Below are positions 13,301-26,200 of a stretch of 64,000 nt of DNA, piece by piece. Under the pieces are notes generated by a model that did not search any database, was not told where the DNA came from, and worked only from the letters and a program-made list of their open reading frames with translations. The translations under genes were made by a program, and so were the position numbers. The first letter of the stretch is position 1. Each line of letters opens with the position of its first letter. This DNA is from Membranipora membranacea (Eukaryota > Bryozoa > Gymnolaemata > Cheilostomatida > Membraniporidae): NCBI GenBank assembly GCA_914767715.1, contig OU612067.1:1858001-1922000 (forward strand). The letters run 5' to 3'.

Positions 13301-16300
13301 GGTTACAGTTTTAGGAATCGTTGTAGCTGCTTCACCTGCTTGCGCAAAATTCTTACATAATAAAAATGTTACATATTCCCATGAAATCATAGCATGTATT
13401 ATATAAAGTTTTCAAATCCGTCATAACTTTGGCCTTTAATTCCTGGTAGGCCTTGAGAAATAAATACCGGCAGACCTTTATACAGTTAACAGATGACTCA
13501 TGTTTACGAAGTCAGACCACTTTATTGCTGTCAGTATTACATTTGGTCTACTCTGAAATTTACAAAAAAAACTGTGATGTTTATATACATGTGTGTTGCG
13601 CTCGGATTTTATGATAATGCTATGCTTGTTGCAAACTCCCAGTAACACTTTTGTTCTATTTGTTTGTTTCATTGTGTAAAAAATTGTGACACATTTCAAA
13701 CAGCTTTGATTTCCGATTTGATTACTAAATATCTCTACACTTTATTGCTGCGGTGCCTCAGTGATGTTTGATGCTTGCGTCTTTTTAATCAGCAGCCTCA
13801 TTGAGTTATGTCATTTTATTATCCTTTGTTTTCTATGAGGGGTTTATACTATATAAGTTACTCCTCCGGTTCTCTGGAATCAGGCCAGCCTAATTTTACA
13901 CAGTTCACCCAACAGGCGATACCATCATTTACCCACAACATTGAAGGTGCGGTAGCCTAACACAGTATGTAGGTACGTGTGATGCATGTTAGTGTCAATG
14001 TTCCAGCTAAATACCGTGATAAATCTGATAATGAAGTTAAAATATCACGTCAGCAGTTAAATATGACTGACAATGTTATGCTGTAAGAAATTTCAAAACA
14101 TGGAAAATCATTCGCGTTATAAAAATCAGTGCAGTGAATTAATTCCCCGCCTAAGAATAGAGCAGACCATTTCCATCTCATTTATATCTGATTGTCCAGT
14201 TACAAGAACTCATAGACTTTGTTGCAATTTTAAACATTTCAACCTCATTTTGAGTCACTTAATTAATAATTGAGATGCAAGCAGGGGAGGTAAATCTGAG
14301 TATATATTTGTTCATACCTGTCACAGCTTATACAGCACAGATGTAGTAGAGAAGCGGTGGTGAAGAATACATCATTAGAGTTATATACGTTACACATAAC
14401 TCTGCCGAGTCTCCACGTACCCCCGGATAAGGCGTTGTACATGTTCAGTGGCTGGACTATCAAACCTAAAGATGAAATTGTGTGTAGTGAATATGCGGTG
14501 ATATAAGAAAAAATTGATGTGTTCGCAGATTTACACTGAATTTTATTACCTAAACTCAGCGAGACCAGGACCGCTATATGAGAATAGCTGTACCCGATGT
14601 GGATATATGTTTGGCCCTGAGCAAGCAAAACAATGTATCTGCAAAATTTGAAAATTCACAGGAGAGGCAATTATCAAACAAAGGTATGCAAGTAAATCAA
14701 AAAAGTGGAAATTAAATTTTTTTGTCAGTTACAGTATTTTCCGGTTATTTAGATTTAAATGTAGATCTAAATTCTATTATCTGAACTTTGTGAATACGTA
14801 GCTCCCATAGATATTTAGTCTGCCAAAAACAAAACTACTTTTTATTCTTACAATGTGATAATAACAGAAAGAAGAAGAGTTGGCTCCCTGAGTGAATTAG
14901 CAGTTCTATGAATGAACAGTCTACAGGTATAATTTAAGAGCTTGGTGTTGTTTGCTAACAAAAAAGTATTTGTAACCTGACTGCCTGTAGTAGACATTTT
15001 TTATGGATTAATTGATTTATGATTCTGTATCAGTTTAAGTTTAGTCTCGATCTTTAAAGGAGTGAGCTGCTCATGAAAGGTATAGTAATGACTAATAACG
15101 CTAGTAGGCTAAGGGGCTAGAGGCTACAGATGCTCAGCTTGATATATGGTAACGGGACACTCAAAAGCAAAAAGGGTAAAAACTTAGATATTGTTCATTC
15201 GGTGTTTGAGTGTATTGTCACAATTGGTGGACGAACTTATTTAATTCATGCCTGGCCCAGACATTGACCTGCACAAAATTAGTATCTAGTTGGGGAGCTC
15301 AGCGCCTGTAGAGGTGACAGAGCTAGCAATCTTTGGTTAATCACAAAATAACAAGTTAAGTGTGGTAATCTCAGGTAGGTTTGCCAATCACATGAAACCT
15401 AACTTGAGAACCAGATCGGTTGCGTATTAAGAATTAAAGGAATCCTTTCAAAGCGATCATATAAACATACAGATTGACTCCTACATTCTAGAGGTCAATG
15501 GCTCGAAGGCGCAGAGAGAAAGACACCATAAAAGTCTAAGATTTCAGTTGAATCACATCATGTTAAGTTTATTGCCTGTGGACGGCAATATTGAAAAACA
15601 ATTGCTGGTAGGAATTAGGAATGTAGAGGTATATAATTTTCTCTGACAGTACTTTAGACGTTATGTATAACGTTGTGTGTGGCGGTATGTATAGCGTTGT
15701 GTATAGCACTGTGTATAGCTGTAGTACCTAGGACAGTTTGATTAGATATCCTGTATGAATGTGTACACCATACAAGGTGTGAGGTTCACTGACACACAGG
15801 CTTAAATCTCACAAATCACTTGTACTCACAATTCGATTGAAATGTCACAAATTCATCAAAGTTTTAAAAATTGAATTTGAATAAGGTAGCATGTTCTCAC
15901 AATGTTTGCTCTATGATCAGTTATTTTTAGGATCTCATGACGAAGAGTTTTCTTATTTGCAGCTCAGAGGACATCAACTGAATCTGGTACCTCGCGAGAC
16001 AAAAAGCGACATCCAGTGACATTTCAATAACCCTTCCAGTGATACAATGGGCCTTACATTATGCTTATATTATTAAGCAATGAACATAATAGACAGGCAT
16101 ATTTTCACACTATTCGTCTAAGATAAGGGCAGCGGTCACTGTCCACTATGATACTGATGTAGAAAACTGAACATCAAAAAGATACCGACCTGAGCATTCT
16201 AGTTACCAAATTTTCACAAATATCTCTCGTTTTTCAACCATCTACAAACTGGAATTGTCAGCACAACTGAGATTTCAATTTTGTGTCCGTATTACCAAAT

Positions 16301-16683
16301 AGGGTTGCCTGATCTGTCCTCCCTAATAGGAATAACTTCAGAAGAATAATGCATTGTGGGACATTAATGTTGATCAGTTACCTTACAGTGATTTAGGGAG
16401 ACTTACCTACTAAGAGATCGGCTACAGCGAGCGAGACGATAAAACAGTTATTCATGGTGCGGAGGGACCTGAACTTGAGGACTGCTGAGATGACGATAAG
16501 GTTACCGAGGATAGTGATTAGTATAACTATACCCATAGCTATCCCTGAGAATATCTCCATAATCACATCATGTCCGCCCTCCTCGGTGTGTGGGGGATTG
16601 CCTGTTTGGTTAGTACTGCCGATATGCGGCATCAGAGTCACTGAGATGCTCTTATTATCTATATGTGTATCTGTATATTCCAT
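10376..16683 (-). CDS. Class A biogenic-amine GPCR (beta-octopamine / D1-like dopamine type)
   Basis: Three exons, 16683-16407, 14465-14318 and 11375-10376, join in phase to 474 aa; introns are 1.9 and 2.9 kb. N-glycosylation sites N10 and N25 precede TM1. Landmarks: GNLIV (N61), AVADLLVG (D89), the disulphide Cys C117, amine-binding Asp D124 in NSNDVFFTTAS, D141-R142-Y143 after LLHLCCISC, SSSISFWIP in TM5 with catechol-type serines, and NPIIYAFFNRDF in TM7. The third intracellular loop is long and Ser/Asn-rich, as in Gs-coupled amine receptors. TM6 reads FILCMGP where FxxCWxP is usual, so the toggle-switch Trp is Met. The ligand could be octopamine, dopamine, tyramine or a trace amine; sequence alone does not decide. 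It acts at the plasma membrane. Confidence 0.92.
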
Positions 16684-16973
16684 GGTGATGTTTGCTTGTG
16701 TTTGGTCAGCGCTCAGGCGTTCGAGTCCATGGCTTTCTGCCTCTATAAGTAAAAATGTAGATGTCTCGTCTATAAGGTGTGCAGATGATCACTTGTGTCA
16801 ACTACAATGGCGACATTTTCATCCTGAAATATCAACAAAGTCAAAATATTTGGAATCGATCTATCGTTTACAGATTAAATTTACAAAATATTGTGAAAGT
16901 ATGGAGCCATTGATCTATTTTGAGCGTTAGCCCTTTTCCCTACTAGCTAAACGATACTATAAATATGTCACAC

Positions 16974-16981
16974 CTTTTATA
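16974..16981 (-). promoter_or_regulatory. Possible TATA box of the amine receptor gene
   Basis: TATAAAAG on the minus strand lies about 290 bp upstream of the receptor ATG, a reasonable place for a core promoter with a 5' UTR of about 260 nt. Evidence is motif and position only. Confidence 0.25.
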
Positions 16982-19900
16982 GTGCCACCCGATGCTATTT
17001 ATACACAAAAAATGTCTTTGCTCGGTCACTGCAGACCATGTGCCTACACTACACTACATACCACAGACTGTAAATGACAAACAAAAGGGATAATGATAAG
17101 TGATTATTGGATATTTGTGGCCTAGAGGTCGTCACCCCCTACCTCACTGTACTGTACCAGTATAAGGTATAAGTTATATGATTGAGTGGCCTATGTGAAT
17201 AAATAACTAAGGATATGTTCATTACCACATTCTTATGATCTGGTATGGTATTAAACTTGAAATTTAAAAATAAAATAATTAAAACCTACTGCACAAACAA
17301 ACTCTCTCATTGATTGCACCCATGACTTATTTTTTGAGTGTTCATTAATTAACTCAAAATATGATATTCTATTAGCTAACTGGATAAAGTGATATGAATT
17401 ACACTTTATAAAGTGAAATCAATTTCCAGTTTGAATTATAAAATAAAACTTGTGCGCATACTTCAAGGTGTAAACGTATTGTCGTGTAATTTGCTGCGCT
17501 CATATCTCCTCCTAACAGAGATAGAATTCACTTGTTTATCTCTGAGCATACTTAAGGGTATATTGGCCTGACTCTTCAGAAGAGTTTACTACCCCAAGAG
17601 GCCGGTAGCTAGCCTCTTGTACTCTGAGTTCATGATTCAATTATGGAAATATATGCAGCATTAATTGGAATAATTGCTACTATCTCATATACGCAATTGA
17701 ATTTCACTTGAGTTTGACCAATATCATTTTTCACTTTTGCCTATCAGAATCACTGCATTATCTTTATCTTATTTATCATTCTAAAATCATGACATCATTG
17801 CTCGTTACAGAATAAAAAAAAGAGCGCAACAAAATAACTGAAACAATATTCTGTCAAAATTTAGCTTCTTTTGTGACCCTGTCTATTAATTCTTGTTTTC
17901 ATCAAATTTAAATTTGCTTCAGAACATAAATATGGCACCTCCGCCTCTTCCCCTCCCCCCATATAACCTACCCTCTCTCCCCTCCACATCTGCCCCGATA
18001 CACATCACTGCCATATCCCCTGCGCCTTGTCGCCGGGTGATCCCCTACACCTGGTCACCACAGCTAGTTGTAATGACTACTATTGAGTTTTCACAGACTC
18101 ACCTTCACATGAATAATACTGCTAGATAGAGTAGTTTGTCTGCTCCTTGCTTTCTCTGTATGACTATCGAGCCTATATGCCCTCTTCATTGATAAATCTT
18201 CACTTCTACTCGAAAAGGTGGAGTGCGCTCTTTTAAATCCTTTATCATAGCCTAAAGAGCAACAAACACTCTCTCTGGATGAGGGGTGCCTACCTACACC
18301 TCCTGTGATGAGAATAATGTAAAGCTCATGCTTAATGTCCAGGTGGGTTAATCCTATGTCATTGCTCCGGAGCTGCCAGTTTATTGTATAACGCTGCTCT
18401 GTGATGAAACACTGCAGTTTAATTAGTACTTATGATAATCCTCTGCTATTTAGAGTGAATATACTGGTCGTACTTATAGATTGAATCGTTCACACGCAGC
18501 TATATGTACTGATCTGATACACACGACATTGATATGCTCTCCAGTCCAGTATACTAACGATCTCAGAGTCACAGAATATAATATATATATACACGTGATG
18601 CTGGTTTTCTTATATAAGTTAGGGACTCCGATAAGAAGGAGAAGTTTTTATTAAGTACTAACCCAGCGGCAGCAGCTGCACCCTTTTCTCTTCTCAGATC
18701 AATAAACGGTTATAAATCATTATGATGTAAGACTGTAGAGTCAAGAAGCCAGCATACTACAGTACGTTACTGTATACCGGATATACGGATATACGGGCAC
18801 ACTGATCTGTGTATGTGTGTATGTGTTAGGGGAGACTTAGAGTTGAAGTTTTGATGGATAGATTTATGAGGTGTAATTAGAGAAGCTGTTAATCTATCAG
18901 TAAATGTTTACCTAGTCAAAGCATATTTATATCCTTACTCTGGGTTACTGAGTCAGCATTTTATTTATTTATGTTAATCCACTTAATCCGAGAAGAGCAA
19001 TAAAAATGTGATGACTTGACGCCTATCTGATTGTTATCATTTTCATGTGACCATAGATTTAAGAACATGTCTATGTCTATGCATGTGGGTCTCATGATCA
19101 GCTCAGTCTGCATACTAGAAATATCTGACTCAGTAAAGGTTTTATACAAATAATTAAAGCAAATGATACATCTCAACATCAAAAAGCTTGTAAGTAATAA
19201 ATCAATGAGGTGTGGAGAACAGAAGTCAATTTAGAACACTCTGAGCCCCTAAAGGGAGAATGAGGAAGGTTTGTTTTTTTTGTTATGACCAGCAGAGCTG
19301 CCATACATTGAAGTAAAGAAGCCCCTCTAACTGTTACATTCTCTTTCTTTTACCATCTTGTAAGAAATAGAATGCTGGCCTCTCTTTGCCGGCTGTGTAT
19401 GAGAAATTAACAATATGACATACGATGATAACTTTTCATTTGATACCAGGACGCTAAAACTGCTGACTAGGTCTTGTAAATAAGACTAGTATGATTGCGT
19501 TGTAAGAGTAAAACATTTGTAATAAGTTTCTGAACAGCTAAACAGAAAGTTGTGTAATCTGAGACATAATACACTTGTGGACTTATGTATCATATTAATA
19601 TATCATATTAATATTATGTATCATATTAATATACAGACACCAGTGACATAATATACTTACACAATTTATAATTGATTAAATAATGATAATTTTGATATAC
19701 ATCTATGTTTTAACGCAACATGTGGGTTGCCTGCCACGGGCCTGCCACATAATGCAATTTTTATTTAAACTAAATATGTTTACAATTATAAAACTTACGC
19801 TCCAAGAAGTTGCCTTCTCGCTCTGCAAGAGAAAATGAATTCCAAAGATAAAAAATCCTATTACTTGAGAGTTGATAATGTCCCCGGGCATATATATATA

Positions 19901-20201
19901 TAAAACAACAATATATAATAGGACTATATATAATATGAATTGTAAAACGAAACAGTCAGAGGATAAGTCAGCCATCTGAATATGTAACTAGCTATTTTAG
20001 AGTATGACAAGAGTTCTCCATCTCTTAGACTCTTTAGGCTAGTTACTTTTTTCACATGTGTGTAAATAGCATAGTGTTTTTAAATCATATGATATTCAAA
20101 AGACAATTGTAAGGAAACATTCTTCACCTGGACTTCTTTGGTAGCGATAAAAACGCTCATAAATTACGATTAATACAATGATTTTCTGGCAGCTGTGAGA
20201 T
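16982..20201. other. Intergenic stretch between amine receptor and PAN/CTHRC1 copy A
   Basis: No exon could be supported. Visible items are a pyrimidine- and proline-codon-rich stretch at 17930-18060, AT dinucleotide runs near 18578 and short direct repeats of TATCATATTAATA near 19590-19640. Confidence 0.5.
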
Positions 20202-23200
20202 TCAACCAAAGTTGATAATCTGACGGTCTACAAACACCTCAGATATCATCAGGTGTATTGAGTTGTGCCATCCAAACCAGCACGATCCAATATTACTGTA
20301 CAACTTGCAACGACCTCCGAGAAGCTTAACAGTAACTAATCCAGCATCAATGCCCTCACATACACCATCCACTATAATACAGAGCATACATCGACTATAA
20401 TCAATGGAAAGTTTGTATTATAAAAAATAAGTAAAATGAAACACTGTGATTTAAAACATATCTGTAACATTCTGTAGAATACCCACAGTCACACAGTCTG
20501 TTTTCTGACTCAGTTACAACTGCGCTCACACATAAACGGTCTATGATAGAAGATACACTACTCACACATAAATGGTCTATGAAGGTCGATATTTGTCAGA
20601 TCGGTTGCATTAGTGATTTGGTTCCCCTCAATAGTACCGGGATTCTGACATTCCTGATCATTGATGGTAAAATAATGTCGACAGCAGTCCGCCCCCGATT
20701 CTCCCAGGTAATTTCTGCCATCAGCACTGAGAGTCAGTCTTAAACCTGAGCTGGAATATAGCTTAGTGTAATCTGGTAAAACCTGTGAGTGAGAATGATG
20801 TATTATGATTTTTGTTAATAGCAACAGTTTTCCCAGTTTACAGAAATACTCTGTCTGATAAGATAATTATGCTATCATGATAAAAATGATGTAATTTTGA
20901 CTGAACACTATTAATAGCACAGTTTACCACTCACCCATGTCAAGGACTCACTCTGGTCATAGACTCCGCCAGGTCACAGACTCACCCAGGTCACATACTC
21001 ACCAAGGTCACATACTCACCCAGGTCACAGACTCACCAAGGTCACAGACTCACACAGGTCACAGACTCACACATGTCACAGACTCACCCAGGTCACAGAC
21101 TCACACAGGTCACAGACTCACACATGTCACAGACTCACCTAGGTCACAGACTCACCAGGTCACAGACTCACCAGGTCACAGACTCACCTAGGTCACAGAC
21201 TCACCAGGTCACAGACTCACCAGGTCACAGACTCACCAGGTCACAGACTCACAAGGTCACAGACTCACCAGGTCACAGACTCACTCAGGTCATAGACTCC
21301 GCCGGGTCTCAGACTCACCCAGGTCACATACTCACTCAGGTCATAGACTCACTCAGATCACAGACTCACTCAGAGCACAGACTAACCCGGGTCACATACT
21401 CACCAAGGTCACATACTCACCCAGGTCACAGACTCACACAGGTCACAGACTCACCAGGTCACAGACACACACAGGTTTAATGACTCACCCAGGTCACAGA
21501 CTCACACAGGTAACAGACTCACACAGGTCACAGACTCACCCAGGTAACAGATTCACACAGGTCACAGACTCACATGGGTCACAGACTCAGTCAGGTCACA
21601 GACTCACACAGGTCACAGACTCTCACAGGTCACAGACTCACACAGGTCATAGACTCACCCAGGTCACAGACTCACTCAATTCACAGACTCACTCAATTCA
21701 CAGACTCATCCAGACCCAATTATGCAATCTCACCATAGCAGTGAAGTATTGAGTATTAAAACTCACCCAGGCAGCGGTCTCGTTTGAAGCAGATGAAGAG
21801 AAGCTCGTACCTGATGCTGACCCGGTATAAGTTACCATATTCAGCTGAGGTATGCGTGTGATGTCAGATGTCTTCTCATCAACAGCTGTAACACATGTAG
21901 GTATGAATAGTGACAACTCACTGTACAGTTACTTATTCTCTCTAGATTGCAACATCAAAATTACATATATCCGATCCGAACACTTAACTACAGCTATGAA
22001 ATAAACGACTTGTAAGGCCAACAACCGTAACACGTACGCTGTGTTGCATAGGTTACGATCGTGAAGTGGACTAGGCTATGGGATGAGAGAACACAACTCT
22101 GAGTAGTGAATAGCAGGCATGCTACTAAGCGCCGTCAACCCATTCTTTTTCGGGGATGGTGAGATGGCGCAATCAGTTCGAGTGCTTGCAATTCACCGCC
22201 AGGCGATTGGTGCCGCAGGAGTTGTGGGTTCGAATCCCACCGGGGGAGCTTTCAAGGTTGATTGTTCTGGCCTTCAGCACTCTCGGGCATATACCTCTTC
22301 TACAGCTATGAAATAAACGACTCAGAAAAATATACCTCCAACAATACTAGTAGCAGGTCTGAATTCTTCTATTATGACTGTGCCGATTATTTCGCTTGTA
22401 ATACCAGTTCTCGCATTCAATTCATCCATATCTGTGAATTCTGTACAATTCTCTACGTTTAGTGTAATATTGTGCTCTCCTGCATCTGTCTCGCAATATC
22501 CTTCAACTACACGATAAACAAACAATTAAATTACTGCCTAAGATTTCCAACACTGGCGAAGTCCAGTACAGAGAGGTCTTTCGATCACCTAGAATTGGGA
22601 GGTCATACTTGGAATATATAGTATGAACTATGCTACTGATCACATTGCAACTATATGAATATCCGACAACTTTATAAAATTTGAAACTACTATCACTTCA
22701 TTGATTGTTACTAGCAAAATTTCAGCATCACACTTAATGCTGAATGAAGGGGGAAGGGGAGAGGATCATAAGGATTAGAGGATGGTTAGGGGAGGATTAA
22801 CTATAAGGCTGAGATGTTCATGTATTATTGATGTGATATTGCCAATGTGGATGTATAGGCAGTTTTCTGAGCTCTTATTTATGCCTTAATTCGGAGTTGT
22901 CCTCTCTCCAGTTTGGTACTTTTAACCCACTCAGCATAAGAAGAACCTGCTGAAAGTTATGTAAAGGTAATGTTATGATAAAAATGATTTTTGATTCAGA
23001 GTCTGCACCATTGAAAACCCTGTGAGACAGGGTTTCCAAATCATTGGAGGCTTGAATGTTGATAAATCTTAATTTTAGTGACGAAACTCATGAAAGATTC
23101 TGCCAAATTGTCCGCAAAACAGGCGGAAAATGCTATAATTGACTATCCAAATCTATAATTATTTCCCAAACTCTGTCCATGTTAGTTTTCATTGTTGCAG

Positions 23201-26200
23201 ATTGTTAATCAAAAATAATTTTTTTCCTATTTTCCAAGATAACCCTCTTTTCAGCATGTTTTCCTATGCGGCGTGGGTTAAAAGTACCAAACTGGAGAGA
23301 GGAAAACTCCAAATTGAGGCCTGAATCAGCGCTCAGAAAACTGTCTATTTGAGAGGATGTAGCTCTTTTTTGTAGAAGGGAAGGGAAGGAGGAGGGATAG
23401 AGGAGGGATAGAGGAGGGAAGGGTGATGGAAGGGGGTTGGAAGAGGAGATCTGCTCTTCTTTTGTGACAGTGAGATGATGTCATCACTACTCACACTCCT
23501 GTGACCTTTTATCTGGCCTTATTTCACCATTTCCACGTGATGCAATAAAATTCAACCGACTGGGCTCGCAATCCGATCCATCAATCTGAAATTTGAACAA
23601 TTTTATGATATGAACGAGTGTTGTAACAGCCAGATAGAAAATCTTGCATCCATTTATAGTCTGGATGCCCTGTGATATCGTGTGAGAAACCTTGATGTTG
23701 CACAGTTATTTTGTTTCCAGTATCAGTATGGGTCTACGGACAACCGTGATACTCCGGGAATCAAACAAGAAACCTTTCGATTGACAAGCCCGTGCCCTAC
23801 CCATTGCACCACAGCCACTTCCTCAAAAAACTTTCCCGCTTTTGAAATGCTGGACAACTCCCCTGTTATGTTAATTAACTTGTCCTAACTTTGTTACTGA
23901 ATTACTTAAATACGCTGAGTAAATGATGCTCTAACAGGCTTTGAGTGAAGACTTTTTATGTCATAAGACATAAAAGCATAAAACACATGTATAGCATTGC
24001 TTGTTATCAACAAAAGAAGAAGTAAAGAGTCACTATAATTGTAATATGTAGCTATTATCATATAAGACCTTTATATTCCACACAGAACAGGTGTTTTTTC
24101 GAAATCCCGACTCAGTGACTATATCTACCGTAATACGCAATATCGATTCTTCCTCTAACTTCATATATTTCGCTTCCTGTAAACAACATAAAAAGGGGTG
24201 TGTGACTAAGATCATAAGGGGGAAAGGGGGGGGGGGGGTAGCTCTTAACTCCCATTTTGTATAACAGGCCCTAATAACAAGAACTGGCCTTATTTGACTA
24301 GTATTGAGTGGAAAGCTCAAAGTTTTATTATTGACCAAATATAAACAGGTGTCGATAAAGGATTTGCAGGAAGTCCTAGCCCCCAATCTGATCAGGATAC
24401 TTGGAGGGGGGGGGGAGAGGATGATGATAAATGATAGTCTTCCTTCTCCAATAAAGACTTAACCACAATACCCAAATGGTTGCAGGTTCGTCCAGAACGC
24501 TGAAATTTGATGCACGATAACTCTGCAGGTTAAAGGCGCTCAAACTCGGACAAGAGCTCTCCCTTCTCGTATCTGTAAATAAAGAAATATCGAATCGATA
24601 ACCACTCAACTAGAGAGAACCAAAAATAATTAAACATTTAGATGAATCGGCTGTAGCCTGAGGGATTCTGGTCTGATGTGATCCTTCCGCCTGAGTAAAG
24701 TGGCACTTCTTTAACTAAGCTAAGAGCAGTATTGACTGTCCCTCCCCCACCAAAAATTTATTCATAATCTGAATTCCAATTAATTTGTTCTGAGCAAATT
24801 AAGTTTTATATTTTGCCGCAGCTGACTTGATCATTTGTCATATAATATATAATAAATCCATTGATCATTTAATTGATAGGGGCAACTAATAGTCTGAGAG
24901 CTACCTGATTCCGCTGATATCAAGAAGATGAAACTTCCTATTGACTATATTTGATGCCCCTGATACTCTTACCTTCAGTATTTGAATCATCAGCGATCTC
25001 CTCGACGTATATCCTTGAAGCGTCTGTATTCTCTCCAACCACCAGACCAGTTCTGGTTTGTTTTGCTTCAAACGTGATGTTTATATAGCCTGCTGGTAAT
25101 CCAGAGCACACTCCGTTCACTAAAGGAAATCATCAACAATTTATGATATGTTAAGATATCTGATCAGCGCACATTACAAAAGATTTTGTTAATTTTCACC
25201 ATAATCACATGAAACAATGTCAACAGAAGCATCAAGAAAACATGTAGCATATGAGTTTATCGTTTTATATTATATGCGGCCATGGTTATATGTTTTACTT
25301 GGATGATCATTGTATGTTATAAAGGCTGAGACATTTCATTGTAACTGTTATGAAGGCGGTGAGCAAGATTTTGTTCTTACCTCACGATGGCTTTGGTGAC
25401 ATTTTGAAAATTCTATTTGATAATGTAATGCCACTAACTGGCATTGCAGCAGTCAGAGCACTAGACTAGGTTTAAATAAATATGATCTGATGTGCAAAGC
25501 TTCTGACTCACTTTGAAAGAGAAATAATTATTATGATTCGACTCACTAGCCATTGGCTTCCCTTGTCGAACTGAAGTTTGATTGTTGGGATCTTTATTAA
25601 GGTTTATAAGACCTCTCATTATGATGGGCTCACATTCCTCGCCATTGAATAACATTTTGAAATATGTGACTCCGGACATGTCACTTACTGAGTTGTAGCT
25701 CAGTATGTCTCCTCTCCATTTTACCCGCAAATAAGAACTCGCTGTTTTCTTCGTGAAGCCCACACTCTATAAATATAATTTAACACATTTAAGATTGAGA
25801 ATCAGAAAGCAGACTGTTGAAGTCTGGGCATAACTTGATAGAATGAATTAATCACATGAAACAGCAGGGAGTGAGATTCAAATGTCACACAGGCGTGCAG
25901 CTCTTGAGAAAAGCACAACCAGTGTTAAAATATTTGCACAGACAGGGACTGTTATCAATGATTGAGTTGTCCCTGAAGTTGCCTGAACAGAAAATATTAT
26001 CAGGTGGCTATACTTTTTAGGGGGTCTTCAAATATTCAGGGTTTTTCATTAGCTTTTGGATAAATGATATTCTGGCTACTTGCCAAAGTCAGCAAGAAAG
26101 CTATATTCAGGATTGTCAGGTACTTACTAAGTAAGAAAATAAGTTATTGAATGACTGAGACACTCTTGATTTGACACTGTGATCGGTAGCGGTAGTTACA

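Noticed and set aside
16454-16930. Plus-strand open frame opposite receptor exon 1
   Set aside because: Shadow of the receptor coding strand.
17893-18129. Pro-rich plus-strand open frame
   Set aside because: Low-complexity C/T-rich DNA with no splice context or similarity.
20937-21752. Long plus-strand open frames over the minisatellite
   Set aside because: They arise because the repeat lacks stop codons; the translation is a His/Thr/Ser repeat with no gene context.
22155-22247. Possible functional tRNA gene
   Set aside because: A and B boxes exist, but no seven-base acceptor stem forms and it lies within a target-duplicated insertion.
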